A stretch of DNA of 64,000 bases from Halichondria panicea (taxonomy: Eukaryota > Porifera > Demospongiae > Suberitida > Halichondriidae), in the NCBI RefSeq assembly GCF_963675165.1, contig NC_087392.1, positions 2,619,001-2,683,000 of the forward strand, read 5' to 3'. Below are positions 1-15,843 of the stretch, piece after piece (the stretch's first letter is position 1; every line of letters begins with the position of its first letter). The position numbers and the translations under genes are program-made. Under the pieces are notes generated by a model that was not told the origin of the DNA, made no database searches, and worked only from the letters and a program-made list of their open reading frames with translations.

Positions 1-2
1 AG

Positions 3-123
3 AACTCAGACGTGACATGCAGGTCATGTCACAGTGATAATCTACAGGCCACACTACAACCACATCCGGGCCGCCACGTCCACATGGCCAAACAGGAAAC
101 AGATTTACGGCTGTGGGTGTGGT
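3..123 (+). CDS. possible 3' end of an upstream gene (partial)
   Basis: One frame is open from base 3 to a TAA at 121-123 and reads as a short tail containing a CxxC pair (TCRSCHS) and ending LRLWVW. A canonical AATAAA lies 32 bases after the stop (155-160), as expected for the 3' end of a plus-strand gene, and the FCHSD2-like start codon follows 100 bases later. The upstream part is outside the window, so no family can be named. The stop region also looks like a splice donor (gtaagt), so this could instead be non-coding or intronic. Confidence 0.3.
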
Positions 124-154
124 AAGTGCCTTGTTGGCCTTTTTATATTTCCAG

Positions 155-160
155 AATAAA
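155..160 (+). terminator. AATAAA polyadenylation signal of the upstream gene
   Basis: A perfect AATAAA hexamer stands between the possible upstream stop codon at 123 and the first exon of the FCHSD2-like gene at 260. Its place in a 130-base intergenic gap fits 3' end formation of the upstream transcript. Confidence 0.4.
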
Positions 161-259
161 CTTCAACCAATAGTTAGCTCCTACTATACTAGCGCCTTGA
201 ATCTAGATTACCAATGTTAAACATTCGTTGAAGAAGTACTGTGAAGTATTCGAGGCATT

Positions 260-6142
<5,883 letters not shown>

Positions 6143-6561
6143 ATATTTACTTGTGTAAAAGTTGCTCATCAATATTTTTGTGTTCTTGTAGACTGAGTGT
6201 TTATTTTCTGCTGAGCATGGCGCATGCAGTACGAGTAGAATTTACGAAGCCAAAAGGACAAGTAAATATTGTAGTATAGAATCCAAATATGGTAGCCTCT
6301 CAAATTGTACACAATGCTGTCATAATTAAGACTGCCATATTTAGAAGTCAATGCAACCAACCTGTTGTTGCAAAGCACCCCAAAGATTCTGCAAAAAGGA
6401 CTGTGTGTTTGACCAGTTAGAGCACTCTGGTAAGTGCTTACCTCTGAGTGCTTACTATTCTATACTATCGAGCTATACTATACTGTACTGGGTGATTCTG
6501 TGTAGTAGATCTATACCAATTAGATCTAAAATTAAGCACACAGGACCATAATTAAAAGACT

Positions 6562-8034
6562 ATGGCCACCCAAGAGGCAGAACTCTCTTCTGAAAAAAAG
6601 TGTGCCCGAGAGATGTTCACTGTTCTGAAAAGCTATTTAGAATCAGCTCGTTCTCTTGGTGTTCTTGTTGCTGGTAAAACTGGTGTAGGGAAGTCATCAC
6701 TGATCAACAGCTTGATAGGTGGTGCTCAGCTTGCAGAAGAAGGCTCTTCTGTGCGGTCCGTTAGTAGAAACATTATTAGTTACACCACTAGCTTCAATAC
6801 CCCTGTACCAAGCAAAGAAAATGAAGTTACGACTCTCACCGCCTGGGATTCACCTGGTTTTGGAGATATTTTTATCAGTGAAAAGGACAGGGAAGTGCGT
6901 CTTTCAGAATTAAGATTCGCGATTGACAAGGCAGACGTTTTTCTATATTGCTTCAAGATTACCGAGCGTATAACTGGTGATGATGCTGACGGCATTGTGA
7001 AGATTACAAAGGCACTTGATTCTAGCATTTGGAAAAAAGCAGTGTTTGCTTTGACTTTTGCGAATGAGATTCAGATTCCAAAAAACGACAAGCGCTCTGT
7101 GAATCAGTTACCACAATACCTTACTGAAAAGGTGGAAGAATGGAAACAAATCATTTACGATGTGCTTAAAACTAAGGCAGAGGTACCTGAAGATATTCTT
7201 AGAGATATCTCTGTTGTTCCTGTTGGATATTTAGCCGACAATCCACCTGATCGAAGTGAATGGTACACACCATTTTGGATGGAGCTCTTCAAGAAGACAA
7301 GGGAGACAGGCAAACCAGGCTTACTCCGTCTCACTTGGTCAAGATTTAACTGCCAAGAAGACAAAGCTCTCAACTTCAATGAGCAAATGAACGAGTCACT
7401 CCCTGTGAACCTACTCAAAGATGATCAACTATCGAATTTGATCAATATTGGCAATTTGGAACAGTATTTGCCAACCTCACCCCATCAGTCTCTCAGTGAT
7501 ATGCCGTCCAAGCTTCGAGCTGATCATGAAGAACAGCTTCTGCCACCACAAAGTTTGGCATCAGCTTTACCGTCTCACAACACTGCATCACTGTTTGCAA
7601 CTAGCCAACACGAAACATCTCTGTTTGTAGATATTGCTCCAGAAGAACCCCACTTGGCAGTTGGGGGTTCACCACGAATAACTGCACAAGAATTGAAAAT
7701 TACTGCTAGGGCTGAGACGACGTCGGTACGTATAGGAGATGAAGGCACCAATGAAAGAGTTAAACATCCTCAACTGAAAAAAGCAGCTAAAATTGGAGCA
7801 ACTATTGGCAGCACTGCAGCAGCAGGGGCTTTAGTGGGTCTGCTCATAGGGATAATTGGTGGACCTATAGGCATGGCTATTGGGGCAGGTGCCGGTTTTG
7901 CTGCTGGTGGTGGTGTTGGGGCTGGAGGATTGATTGCTAAAGAAATTGCGAAGTTCATGAAACAAAAACAAGCCAAAAAGAAACAAAAAGCAGCAGAAAA
8001 CGTGGGAACGGACAATCCTAGTATAAACAGTTAA
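6562..8034 (+). CDS. intronless AIG1/Toc-like P-loop GTPase with glycine-zipper C-terminus
   Basis: Single exon, 490 residues, starting at an ATG after an AT-rich leader. The G domain is at the N-terminus: Walker A GKTGVGKSS at 38-46, switch/Walker B DSPGFGD at 96-102, and LTFAN at 164-168 where classical GTPases have NKxD. That variant G4 suggests membership of the AIG1/Toc34-like branch of TRAFAC GTPases, which often have a His or Asn there. The middle (about 270-400) looks disordered. The C-terminus (about 410-455) is a run of Ala/Gly with repeated GxxxG spacing, long enough for one or two membrane-inserted helices, followed by a Lys-rich tail. A role in membrane remodelling or immunity is plausible by analogy with GIMAP and IRG GTPases but is inference. 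It contrasts with its intron-rich neighbours. Confidence 0.75.
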   Translation: MATQEAELSSEKKCAREMFTVLKSYLESARSLGVLVAGKTGVGKSSLINSLIGGAQLAEEGSSVRSVSRNIISYTTSFNTPVPSKENEVTTLTAWDSPGFGDIFISEKDREVRLSELRFAIDKADVFLYCFKITERITGDDADGIVKITKALDSSIWKKAVFALTFANEIQIPKNDKRSVNQLPQYLTEKVEEWKQIIYDVLKTKAEVPEDILRDISVVPVGYLADNPPDRSEWYTPFWMELFKKTRETGKPGLLRLTWSRFNCQEDKALNFNEQMNESLPVNLLKDDQLSNLINIGNLEQYLPTSPHQSLSDMPSKLRADHEEQLLPPQSLASALPSHNTASLFATSQHETSLFVDIAPEEPHLAVGGSPRITAQELKITARAETTSVRIGDEGTNERVKHPQLKKAAKIGATIGSTAAAGALVGLLIGIIGGPIGMAIGAGAGFAAGGGVGAGGLIAKEIAKFMKQKQAKKKQKAAENVGTDNPSINS

Positions 8035-8458
8035 CTCCCTGGGTTAGTGGCAGTTTTCTAGTTTGAGTGTGTGTGGATGTATTGTATCCGTATATTTTTA
8101 CCATCAATATTAATGATTGTGCATTATAAAAACATTTTGTGAAAAATGTTCCTGTGATGTGAATGACGTTGTAATGGATTTGAGTTATGTTCTCACCAGA
8201 TTTTTTGTTTCTACGCTTTTTAATGTTTCTCTATCTCCCCGGCCAATCCTATATAGCAACTTTTACATTAATGAACTCTTGGTACTACTACATATATATA
8301 CTGTACAACTTACCTGCACTTCATGGCTATATACAGTACGTATGTATAATTATAGTACTGTACAAATTTTACTATTTTTACCAGCACCTGTAATAATACA
8401 ACTTTTAATGTCAGACAATCATAATTAATCAAATTGAAAACATAGTCAGTTGCACACT
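8035..8458. other. intergenic gap between converging GTPase and RPS16 genes
   Basis: AT-rich sequence with no supported gene. It should hold the 3' UTRs of both converging genes. Read on the minus strand, an ATTAAA near 8405 is a reasonable polyadenylation signal for RPS16. Confidence 0.5.
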
Positions 8459-9428
8459 TCAACGGTATGATTTCTGGAATCGTGCCCTGGGCCCAGGTCC
8501 TCCAAACTTCTTTGGCTCACAGCGTCTGGGGTCCGCCACAAGGAGGGTACGATCATACTGAGTCAAAATGTCCTTGATCTCCTTCTTACTGGCCTCATCC
8601 ACATCTGGATAAGCAATAAACAGACTGTTGTCAGGAGCCCTGCTATTGTATATAATTATTGCTATTGTACAAGTATAAGTATTCTAAAGACTGAAGTAGT
8701 GAGGAGCATTTCCTACCAAGATTAATGTTCGCTACCTGTAATCTGAGCATAGAACAGAAGTCACTCTGTGCCCAGAACTCAGAGGTATAGCTTGTATAAT
8801 GTTTACCTCTTAAATACACTATCAGTGGTACTAGCCGGGCCAGATAGTATTGTAACAGAGGTACTGTACATGACACACGTAGGTACTACAAAAGTAAACA
8901 ATCAGAACAGATTTAGAGTACATTCGTGCATGCCCTTACATTTTTGGTAGTATGCAACAAGACTCTTGCTGATCGCCTGACGAATCGCTAGTGAGGAAAT
9001 AATTCTTTTTTATAGGTAGCAGGATATAATCAGTGGTACTCACCGTAGATTTGTGACACCTGACCACCTCCCTTCACCCTCACTCGAATGTCTACACCCA
9101 TGAATTTTTCACGCCCAAGCAAAAGAATTGGCTCGTCCAGCTGAAATTAAGAATAATAAAACATAGCACACATTAGGGCGTGGTCTCCAGTCTTTAAAGC
9201 GCAAGCGCACCATAAGGTACCTTGTAGCGAAGGGTTGCTGGTTCCACAAGATGCAAAGGCTTTCCGTTCACCTTGATGATGCCATTCCCCTGGCAGCAAT
9301 GAGCAACAGCAGTGGCAGTTTTCTGAAAGAATTTGGTAATCAAATTATTAAAGATTTATAGACAAATAAATTAACTTTACTTTTCTTCCAAAAACTTGAA
9401 CACTTGGCTTAGCAGTCTTGGTAGCCAT
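8459..9428 (-). CDS. RPS16: 40S ribosomal protein S16 (uS9)
   Basis: Five exons on the minus strand: 9428-9381, 9322-9221, 9140-9044, 8987-8940, 8604-8459. They join in frame to 146 residues, exactly the usual length of eukaryotic S16. The protein begins [19 protein letters not shown], has the conserved [11 protein letters not shown] and [17 protein letters not shown] segments, and ends [11 protein letters not shown], the conserved tail that reaches the tRNA in the small-subunit P site. The acceptor of the last exon was set at 8604 because only that site restores [16 protein letters not shown]. The start ATG is preceded by a probable 5' UTR intron (acceptor just upstream of the ATG, donor near 9523). 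Confidence 0.97.
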
Positions 9429-9552
9429 ACTTGCTAGATTGCAATGGAGTAGGGTAGTTATAATCACACACTACAAAACTACTGCTACAGCACTCCTTTT
9501 ATTTATCACAAAGCACTTACTTTTAGTAGTACTTGTCCTTATGCACCACCAT

Positions 9553-9568
9553 CGAAGAGGAACACGTG
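9553..9568 (-). promoter_or_regulatory. CACGTG E-box plus 5' terminal pyrimidine tract of RPS16
   Basis: Read on the minus strand, CACGTG (9563-9568) is followed directly by a pyrimidine-rich tract (ttcctcttc). Pyrimidine-initiated 5' ends (TOP) are known for animal ribosomal-protein mRNAs and place them under mTOR-linked translational control. The same arrangement occurs before RPL13A at 47990-48006. The start site itself is inferred. Confidence 0.45.
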
Positions 9569-9973
9569 GTGGATCACGTTCTATTATAAGGCATGAGGCC
9601 TAAAGACGTCATTGCATGTGCACAACCGTTAACCCCTGATGCACAACAATCAACAGTACAGTATATCAAGAGTTCATGAACTCTTGAGTATATGTACTTA
9701 CAGGTACGTACGTTGGGCTTGGCTTCTCTGCAAACTGGATTTAGTGGAAACGTGCAGTAAGGGTGAGTAAATATTTTTGTAAAGCAGAAGATCTAGCCTG
9801 TACCGTACCTGTAGACTTCTAAATAGAGAAAATTAATTATAAAAACTCAAGAGAAATAAAGCCCAATATAAAAATCTTAGTAGTCTATTCTAGTCAATGC
9901 AGTTACTGCAGTAGAATAGTACCAGTACGTAGAGTGTCAGGTGTATATGTGTATGTGTAGATGGGGTGACTTA

Positions 9974-10285
9974 CCGCAAGGACTCTAATTAAAGCGACCC
10001 TCCAAATATACGACACCCTCGAGCTTTGGTAATAGATTTCTGACCTCTAAAAGTAGTGACAGCTGCGGTGACAATTATATTTTAATGTTGCATCTTAAAT
10101 ATAAATGTAGCCACACCCTAGCCTTGATCCTAGCCCACTGGAAAAAATACATGTGGCTAGAAATCAAGGCGAGACTCAGTAGAGCTACCTCCAATTAGAT
10201 GCGACCCTCTAAATAAGCGACACCAGGTCTTCAACATAGGCTTCGTAATTATTAAAAAGTGTCGCCTTAATTAGAGGTATTACGG
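9974..10285. mobile_element. TA-flanked MITE, 'ctctaattaa(a/g)gcgac' family (copy 1)
   Basis: The left end, ccgcaaggactctaattaaa, mirrors the right end, ttaattagaggtattacgg, as imperfect terminal inverted repeats of about 25 bases. Both ends abut TA, the target duplication expected for Tc1/mariner-type elements. It has no coding capacity. It lies upstream of the amino acid transporter. A related copy lies at 48328-48559 and a fragment near 30023-30290. Confidence 0.55.
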
Positions 10286-10349
10286 TATGCAAAGATCTTG
10301 GTCACATGATACAATTATTGTTTAAAATGTACGATGTCCTACACAATGT

Positions 10350-13300
10350 ATGTCATGTAGTATGCAGTGTTTGATGGATAAGAGGCCGATGAAATCTGTT
10401 TCCTCGTCAACTGGACACTATAAAGATAATGGCTCCGAGGAGAGCCAGCCCCTGATTTCTGGTCAAGTCCAAGTAGACTACAGGGAGACGTCTAGAAAAG
10501 AGGGGGCAAAGTGAGCACTTCAGTGTACATGTATACTTAGTATCATTGTAAGACATTTATCGTAATAGTTTACTACAGTAACAAATATATACCATTGTAT
10601 TTACGATCTGCTGCAGTGAAGTGGCAACTTTCTTCAACTTTGCCAAGGCTAGTATTGGCTCTGGAAGTTTTGCCTTGTCGTGGGGAATCTTAAAGACAGG
10701 TGTGATCCTCGGCTCAGCTGGTATGGTGCTGCTCGGCATTGCAAGGTGTGTGATCACTACTTTCTGCAGTCTTGTTTGCGTGCATATTGTTAACTACTTT
10801 TTATGGGACTGACTCGGTTTTTACAGCACTGGTGTAAGTAATAGCAGGAGTGCTGGTGATAGTTGTACCATGTAGCTATCTAGCATGTACAGTAAAACGT
10901 AGAATCTCCATTATCTGGAACCTCGATTATTCGGCTTTGCTTTTTATGATAGGGTCAAAGTTCAGATGGCTTATCCAAATGCGCATGCGCATTTAACTAT
11001 TACCATTGAGACAGTCATTATTTCTCTTGCGCATGCACAGACAACCACATACACTAAATTTGCACAAATGGGTGGATCAAGGTATTGTATCTATTTGGTT
11101 TTCCGGCCTGCCTCTGGAACCAAGGGTCCAAATAATCGAGGTTCTACTGTATTGGGTTTGTACCCAGAGGAGGTACATGTATGCTGGACTATGGAATTTC
11201 AGCTGAATTAATGCATCAAATTTGCGAAATTCTATAGTCCAGCACGTGATGTTGTCGTACCTCCTCTGGTTGTACACAGTTTTTTTTGTATTTCCTGATG
11301 ACAGCCCCAATGGACAGCTGCATACAAGCTAGAGTTCAAACCACAATAAAAAAAATTACACCAGACAGGAAGGCTAGGTTCACAGTCAGAAGTTTATCCT
11401 CCATAGACCCTAAAGGTGTATGAAGTATAGACCCCCTCCCCCGGTATGGGATTTGTACACTATTAGGTTGTTTGCTTTTATGTTTACACTTATTAGGTAC
11501 AAGGAATAGTTACCGTATAGCTGGTAATTTCCGTGGGGGGGGGGGGGGGGGAATATTTGTGATTTTCGTTAAGAACTGGACCACAAATATTTTACCCACA
11601 AGTGAAGCGGATCCTTGACTACCTTTACCTGCATTGCAAGCAGCAACCATGAAAATAAGATCCACGAACTGACTAAATATTGCTCAACCCACCACGAATA
11701 TTTCCCCCCCCCCCCCTGAAAATTACCCGCTATACAGTATAATCTTATACCTCAATAAATGCCCCAATCAGTGTACACGGTCAATTGCAGTATAGTAGTA
11801 TACCCATTGATTCTACAGTGTGTACACCATGCAACTCATGCTGGACTGCAAACGTTTCATTGAGAGACGATCGCCTTCAAAGTCGCTCACCTACACTCAG
11901 CTGGGGTGGGAGGCTATGGGCCCCTTTGGCAAGTGGGCAGTGAATATCTCCGTCCTGGGCTGCAACCTGGGCGTGTGTGCAGGGTATATGATCTTTATCT
12001 CATCTAATCTTCAAGTGAGTCAGATCACACAATACACTAATATCCCCCTTACTTTAACGCCCCTACCTAATGTACATTGTGTGCACAACTATTGTATCGA
12101 ACCTCCACCCAACTGCATTGTCTATGGCACACATAAACCCTGCTCACCTTTCGTGTATTTACTCATGTACTTCTCATTTCTCACACACAGTGGTCCTTTA
12201 GTTGTCTGCTGTATGAGAGTGGGAACGAGACATGCTTCACCGTATGGGAAGTGTACGCCATGATCCTTCCCATTCTCATACTACTCACTTACCTGCCCTC
12301 ATTCAAGATACTGGCATATGCAGCTTATGTGGGTTCCGTCTTCCTTGTAGTTGCCATGGTGGTGAGTGCAGATGTACTACATGTTGTAACATTAATTTTA
12401 AAAATATAATTTCAGTTGTGGTTTCATAAGAAGTACGTGTAATGTAAGTGGTTACATTCCATACCATTAATTGTTGTATGGAATATGGAAGCTGCATGTT
12501 TTGAACAGGAATCAGCAGTCATGTTTTACACACTCACATTGTACCAAAGGTAGTGTACGTGTTTGGTGGACAGCATGGATTCTGTGCTGTCCATGACAAT
12601 GAAGTGGAGTATCTCCCCTCATCTGCCTTGGGTCTGGCGCAGTGGTTTGGAGTCACAGCTTTCCTCTTCTGTGTACACAGTATGGTAGGTAGTCGGAGCA
12701 ACTCACTCCTGTTTTGTTCATTGTACCACTCTTTGTTGTTAGGTGATACCACTGGAATCCACAATGAAAAGACCTAAGAACATGCCTGTTGTTTTGGATT
12801 CGGCTGCATTGACTGTTGTAGTGGTCAATCTGCCCTTTGCTCTCTATGGCTACCTAATGTTTGGCAGTGGCACAGAAGGTACGATGCATCCTTCGCCAGT
12901 CCATATGATTGTTAATATTTATACCCATACAGGATACATATTTGAGAATCTCCCTGGGGGTACATTCAATGACATTGTAAGGATTCTTCTGTCGATCGAG
13001 CTGACTCTCACGTTCCCCATCGTCATCAAACCTGCCACTGATGTTATGGAGGAGATACTTCACAATGTTCTCATGGTGAGGGTCAGACTGTTTGAAGCAA
13101 TGTGTGCATTGACTATCAGTTCCTCTTTTTCAGTACTTTAAAGTTCCAGCAATTAAGGATCTCTATGAAAGCAAGGTAATGCATATAATTACTACATTTG
13201 TATGATTGTCCAAATATTTGCTACTCAACATCCGTGCATGTTTTGAATTATTGCGCTTCATTTGTTCATCTGCACACAGCTGCTGAGCTACCGGATTGGA

Positions 13301-13690
13301 CGAACTGTCATGGTTTGTGCTCTGCGTACTATATTGGTCCTCGTTTCCTGGGGAGTGGCTGTTGGTATTCCTCGCTTTGAACTGTGTCTGGCCCTAGTTG
13401 GTAGCCTGGCAACAACTGTCCTTGCCTTTGTGCTCCCTCCTATGTTTCACCTTGCACTGAAGTGGCGCCACACTCACATCTTTGTCAATGTGTTCCACAT
13501 TGTGCTCCTGGCGTGTGGCATTATGGCCACTCTGCTGGCAACTAGCATTAATCTCTACATGGCCATTATTGGTGGTGCTAACAATAATACCTGTGGGGCC
13601 ATTCACTCCCAGTGCCAATCTTCAACGACTGAAAATTGTGTATCTCATGTTGGCAGTGATAATGCGAGCTACACGTACAATATTCTTTGA
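10350..13690 (+). CDS. amino acid/auxin permease (AAAP) family transporter, SLC36/SLC38-like
   Basis: Nine exons: 10350-10510, 10617-10745, 11819-12014, 12191-12361, 12550-12684, 12743-12878, 12933-13075, 13134-13175, 13280-13690; about 507 residues. An alternative in-frame ATG at 10362 would remove four residues. The cytosolic N-terminus leads into the first membrane helix with the AAAP signature KASIGSGSFALSWGI. About ten further hydrophobic segments follow, including the late ALRTILVLVSWGVAVGIPRF region typical of SLC36-type proton-coupled transporters. Family members move small neutral amino acids across plasma or lysosomal membranes; which substrate applies here cannot be read from the sequence. 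The exon 5 acceptor at 12550 is chosen for phase and an open frame and is the least certain border. Intron 2 (10746-11818) is filled with three small repeats. Confidence 0.85.
10890..11149. mobile_element. pogo/Tigger-like MITE with TA target duplication
   Basis: The right end, read inverted, is cagtagaacctcgattattt; the left end carries cagta at its tip and the matching aacctcgattattcgg 25 bases in. The whole unit is flanked by TA on both sides. CAGTA...ACCTCGATTAT ends are characteristic of pogo/Tigger DNA transposons. At 260 bp without an ORF it is a non-autonomous copy, sitting in intron 2 of the AAAP transporter. Confidence 0.65.
11163..11270. repeat. palindromic hairpin repeat
   Basis: The left arm, starting cccagaggaggtac and ending with tgctggactatggaatttc, is matched by an inverted right arm that ends gtacctcctctgg. 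The element lies 14 bases after the pogo-like MITE, in the same intron. No coding content is seen. Confidence 0.55.
11513..11737. mobile_element. TA-flanked MITE with poly-G / poly-C arms
   Basis: Terminal inverted repeats (ccgtatagctggtaattt on the left; actgtatagcgggtaatttt as the inverted right end) are bordered by TA. Inside each end is a homopolymer tract, about 18 G on the left and about 14 C on the right, which are themselves inverted copies, followed by aatattt.gtg. This is a non-coding element in intron 2 of the transporter gene. Sequences resembling the ends occur near 29240 and 60488. Confidence 0.6.
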
Positions 13691-13945
13691 ACTGTTTTAA
13701 TGCCATTTCTGTGTTGTTAGTTTATGTATGCCTCTAATAATGCATTATTCACTGTGCTGTTACAATGTTGTGTTCCCTAGCTATTGTGCTAAATTGTTTT
13801 GTAGTATGTACACATAATGATCACATGTTCAATTAAGCATATTCATGTACCACATGATTATTAATGTAGTTGTAATCAACAGTCATGATATGTATATGTA
13901 GCCATAATTTTAGAATCAGGTAACTGATTTAGCAAGCCAATAATT

Positions 13946-15748
13946 ATGGCTTCAAGTTCTTCATATTACGGTAGTTTCAAGCATTCCCTCAAAGACTTGC
14001 TTGCTGTGTGTAATTTGTCCAAGCAAGATAAACTCAACTCTACCTCGGTAAACGCACTACAACAGAGAAATACTTACTGGCTTCGGGTAAGGAAAATCAG
14101 AAAGCCACACTTGAAAGGAGTTGTTATAGTACTTATCTGGTCATTTCTTGTTTGGGGTGTCTTGTGGCATTCATTTTCAGAGGTGTCTTTATCGAGAACT
14201 GGTAATCAAAAAACTTCGAAGTTCAAATTCGAACAAAAACTATCCTACATTTTGGCAAACTATGTCATTGTTCTGTTAGTTTTCTTTGTTGGTACCCCCT
14301 TGTCTGGTTGGCTAGCAGATGCTTATATAGGGCGCTACAAAGTGTTGGTATGGAGTCTTTGGCTGCTTTTTAGTGGAGTAATAATCAGACATACCACAAA
14401 CCTTGTTCACATCTATGGTTTCTCTTCAGAAGATGATGTTTCGGTTATTTCTGTCTTTTTATTGATATTTCACTGCATAGGAAGTGTACTCCTTTGGAGT
14501 GGGGCATTTGGGTTCTTGTCAAACAGTATTCAGTTTGGTGTGGATCAAATGCCGGATGCATCAGCTAACGAAATCAGTACTTTCATTTTTTGGTACGCTT
14601 TTGCTCTAAATCTAGGGATATGGAGTATGAAATGCTTAAGTAATTTGGTGCAGAATTGCTCTGACAATCTTGGTGATGTTGAGGTGATTATTCAGACGAT
14701 AATTCCAGTTTTGCTCATAGCTATTGGGCTCAGTTTGAACTATCTTCTCAAAAACGTCCTGACCATTGAACCACAGACTCGCAATCCATTCAAACTCATT
14801 TTTGGTGTTATAAAGCATGCCGTCACTCACAAGAAACCCAGAATTCGAAGTGCTCTTACATACTTGGATGAACCTCCATCACGACTTGACCTTGGGAAAT
14901 ACAAATTCGGTGGTCCATTCACAACTGAGCAAGTGGAAGATGTCAAAACGTTCTTGCGAATTTTGTTTTTAATGTGGTCCACTATATTAATTGTCATTGC
15001 CTACTCTCTTGTAGTAGCTTTAATTGACTTAACACCACAGTCCATTGCTTTTTCTGTATGCAGGCATACGGTAATAGAATTATTTGTATACGATCATAGT
15101 TTGTTGATTGTTGTTGGCATACTGTTGTACGAGTTTGTCATATATCCATTAGTTCAGCGAAACATGATGAGGATGCTAAGACGTATTGTTGCAGCAGCAT
15201 TTATTCTCTGCTTTGTGATTGTATTTCTGTCAATTGTTGATCTTGGAAGACATGCTGTTCATCATCGATACGTTTGTACGTACAATAATACAGCTCTTGT
15301 TCCTATTTCTGATTTCTTGTCACCAGTAGCATTGTATTCAGTTGAAGCTGTTGGAAACATTCTGTTATCTGTCACAGTGGCCATTTTGAGCACCGCCACT
15401 TTTGAGTTTGTGTATGCTCAGTCTCCATATTCTATGCGAGGGATAATGATGGGCCTGACATGGTTTGTGTTTTCCCTCTCTCTGGCTTTAGGTGGAGGCA
15501 TTTTAAAGGTGTGGAATAGTAACTGGCCCTGGCATTATTGTAATATTATGATTTATGTTGTGTGTTTCACTATATCATTTTTTGGATTAGTTTTCTTTGG
15601 GATTACAGCTTTTTGCTACAAGAATCGTGTTCGGGATGACATCAGGAACGAAACTGCTGTGATAGAGGAGGTGTATGCAAGGCGCTGTGCTATTGAGGAC
15701 AGTCAAATGACAAACAGTGACAATGTCTTGCATTCAGTTCAACATTGA
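13946..15748 (+). CDS. intronless POT/SLC15-like oligopeptide transporter homologue
   Basis: Single exon, 600 residues. A cytosolic head precedes the first membrane helix (about 58-76). The signature GTPLSGWLADAYIGRYKV (116-133) matches the POT family loop between helices 2 and 3, and GAFGFLSNSIQFGVDQ (186-201) matches the family motif around helix 5. Roughly a dozen hydrophobic segments are present, with a long cytosolic loop at about 270-335. POT proteins carry di/tripeptides or nitrate with protons. Helix 1 lacks the ExxER motif that most POT members use for proton coupling, so the mechanism or substrate may differ. It begins 255 bases after the AAAP transporter on the same strand and ends 95 bases before the converging GT31 gene. 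Confidence 0.8.
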   Translation: MASSSSYYGSFKHSLKDLLAVCNLSKQDKLNSTSVNALQQRNTYWLRVRKIRKPHLKGVVIVLIWSFLVWGVLWHSFSEVSLSRTGNQKTSKFKFEQKLSYILANYVIVLLVFFVGTPLSGWLADAYIGRYKVLVWSLWLLFSGVIIRHTTNLVHIYGFSSEDDVSVISVFLLIFHCIGSVLLWSGAFGFLSNSIQFGVDQMPDASANEISTFIFWYAFALNLGIWSMKCLSNLVQNCSDNLGDVEVIIQTIIPVLLIAIGLSLNYLLKNVLTIEPQTRNPFKLIFGVIKHAVTHKKPRIRSALTYLDEPPSRLDLGKYKFGGPFTTEQVEDVKTFLRILFLMWSTILIVIAYSLVVALIDLTPQSIAFSVCRHTVIELFVYDHSLLIVVGILLYEFVIYPLVQRNMMRMLRRIVAAAFILCFVIVFLSIVDLGRHAVHHRYVCTYNNTALVPISDFLSPVALYSVEAVGNILLSVTVAILSTATFEFVYAQSPYSMRGIMMGLTWFVFSLSLALGGGILKVWNSNWPWHYCNIMIYVVCFTISFFGLVFFGITAFCYKNRVRDDIRNETAVIEEVYARRCAIEDSQMTNSDNVLHSVQH

Positions 15749-15843
15749 ATTGTGTATCAATAGTTTTGTAAAATTGAATCTGTGAGCAATTTTAATTTTG
15801 CCTCGCATAATTATACACACATGCATAACTCCAATATAAATAT

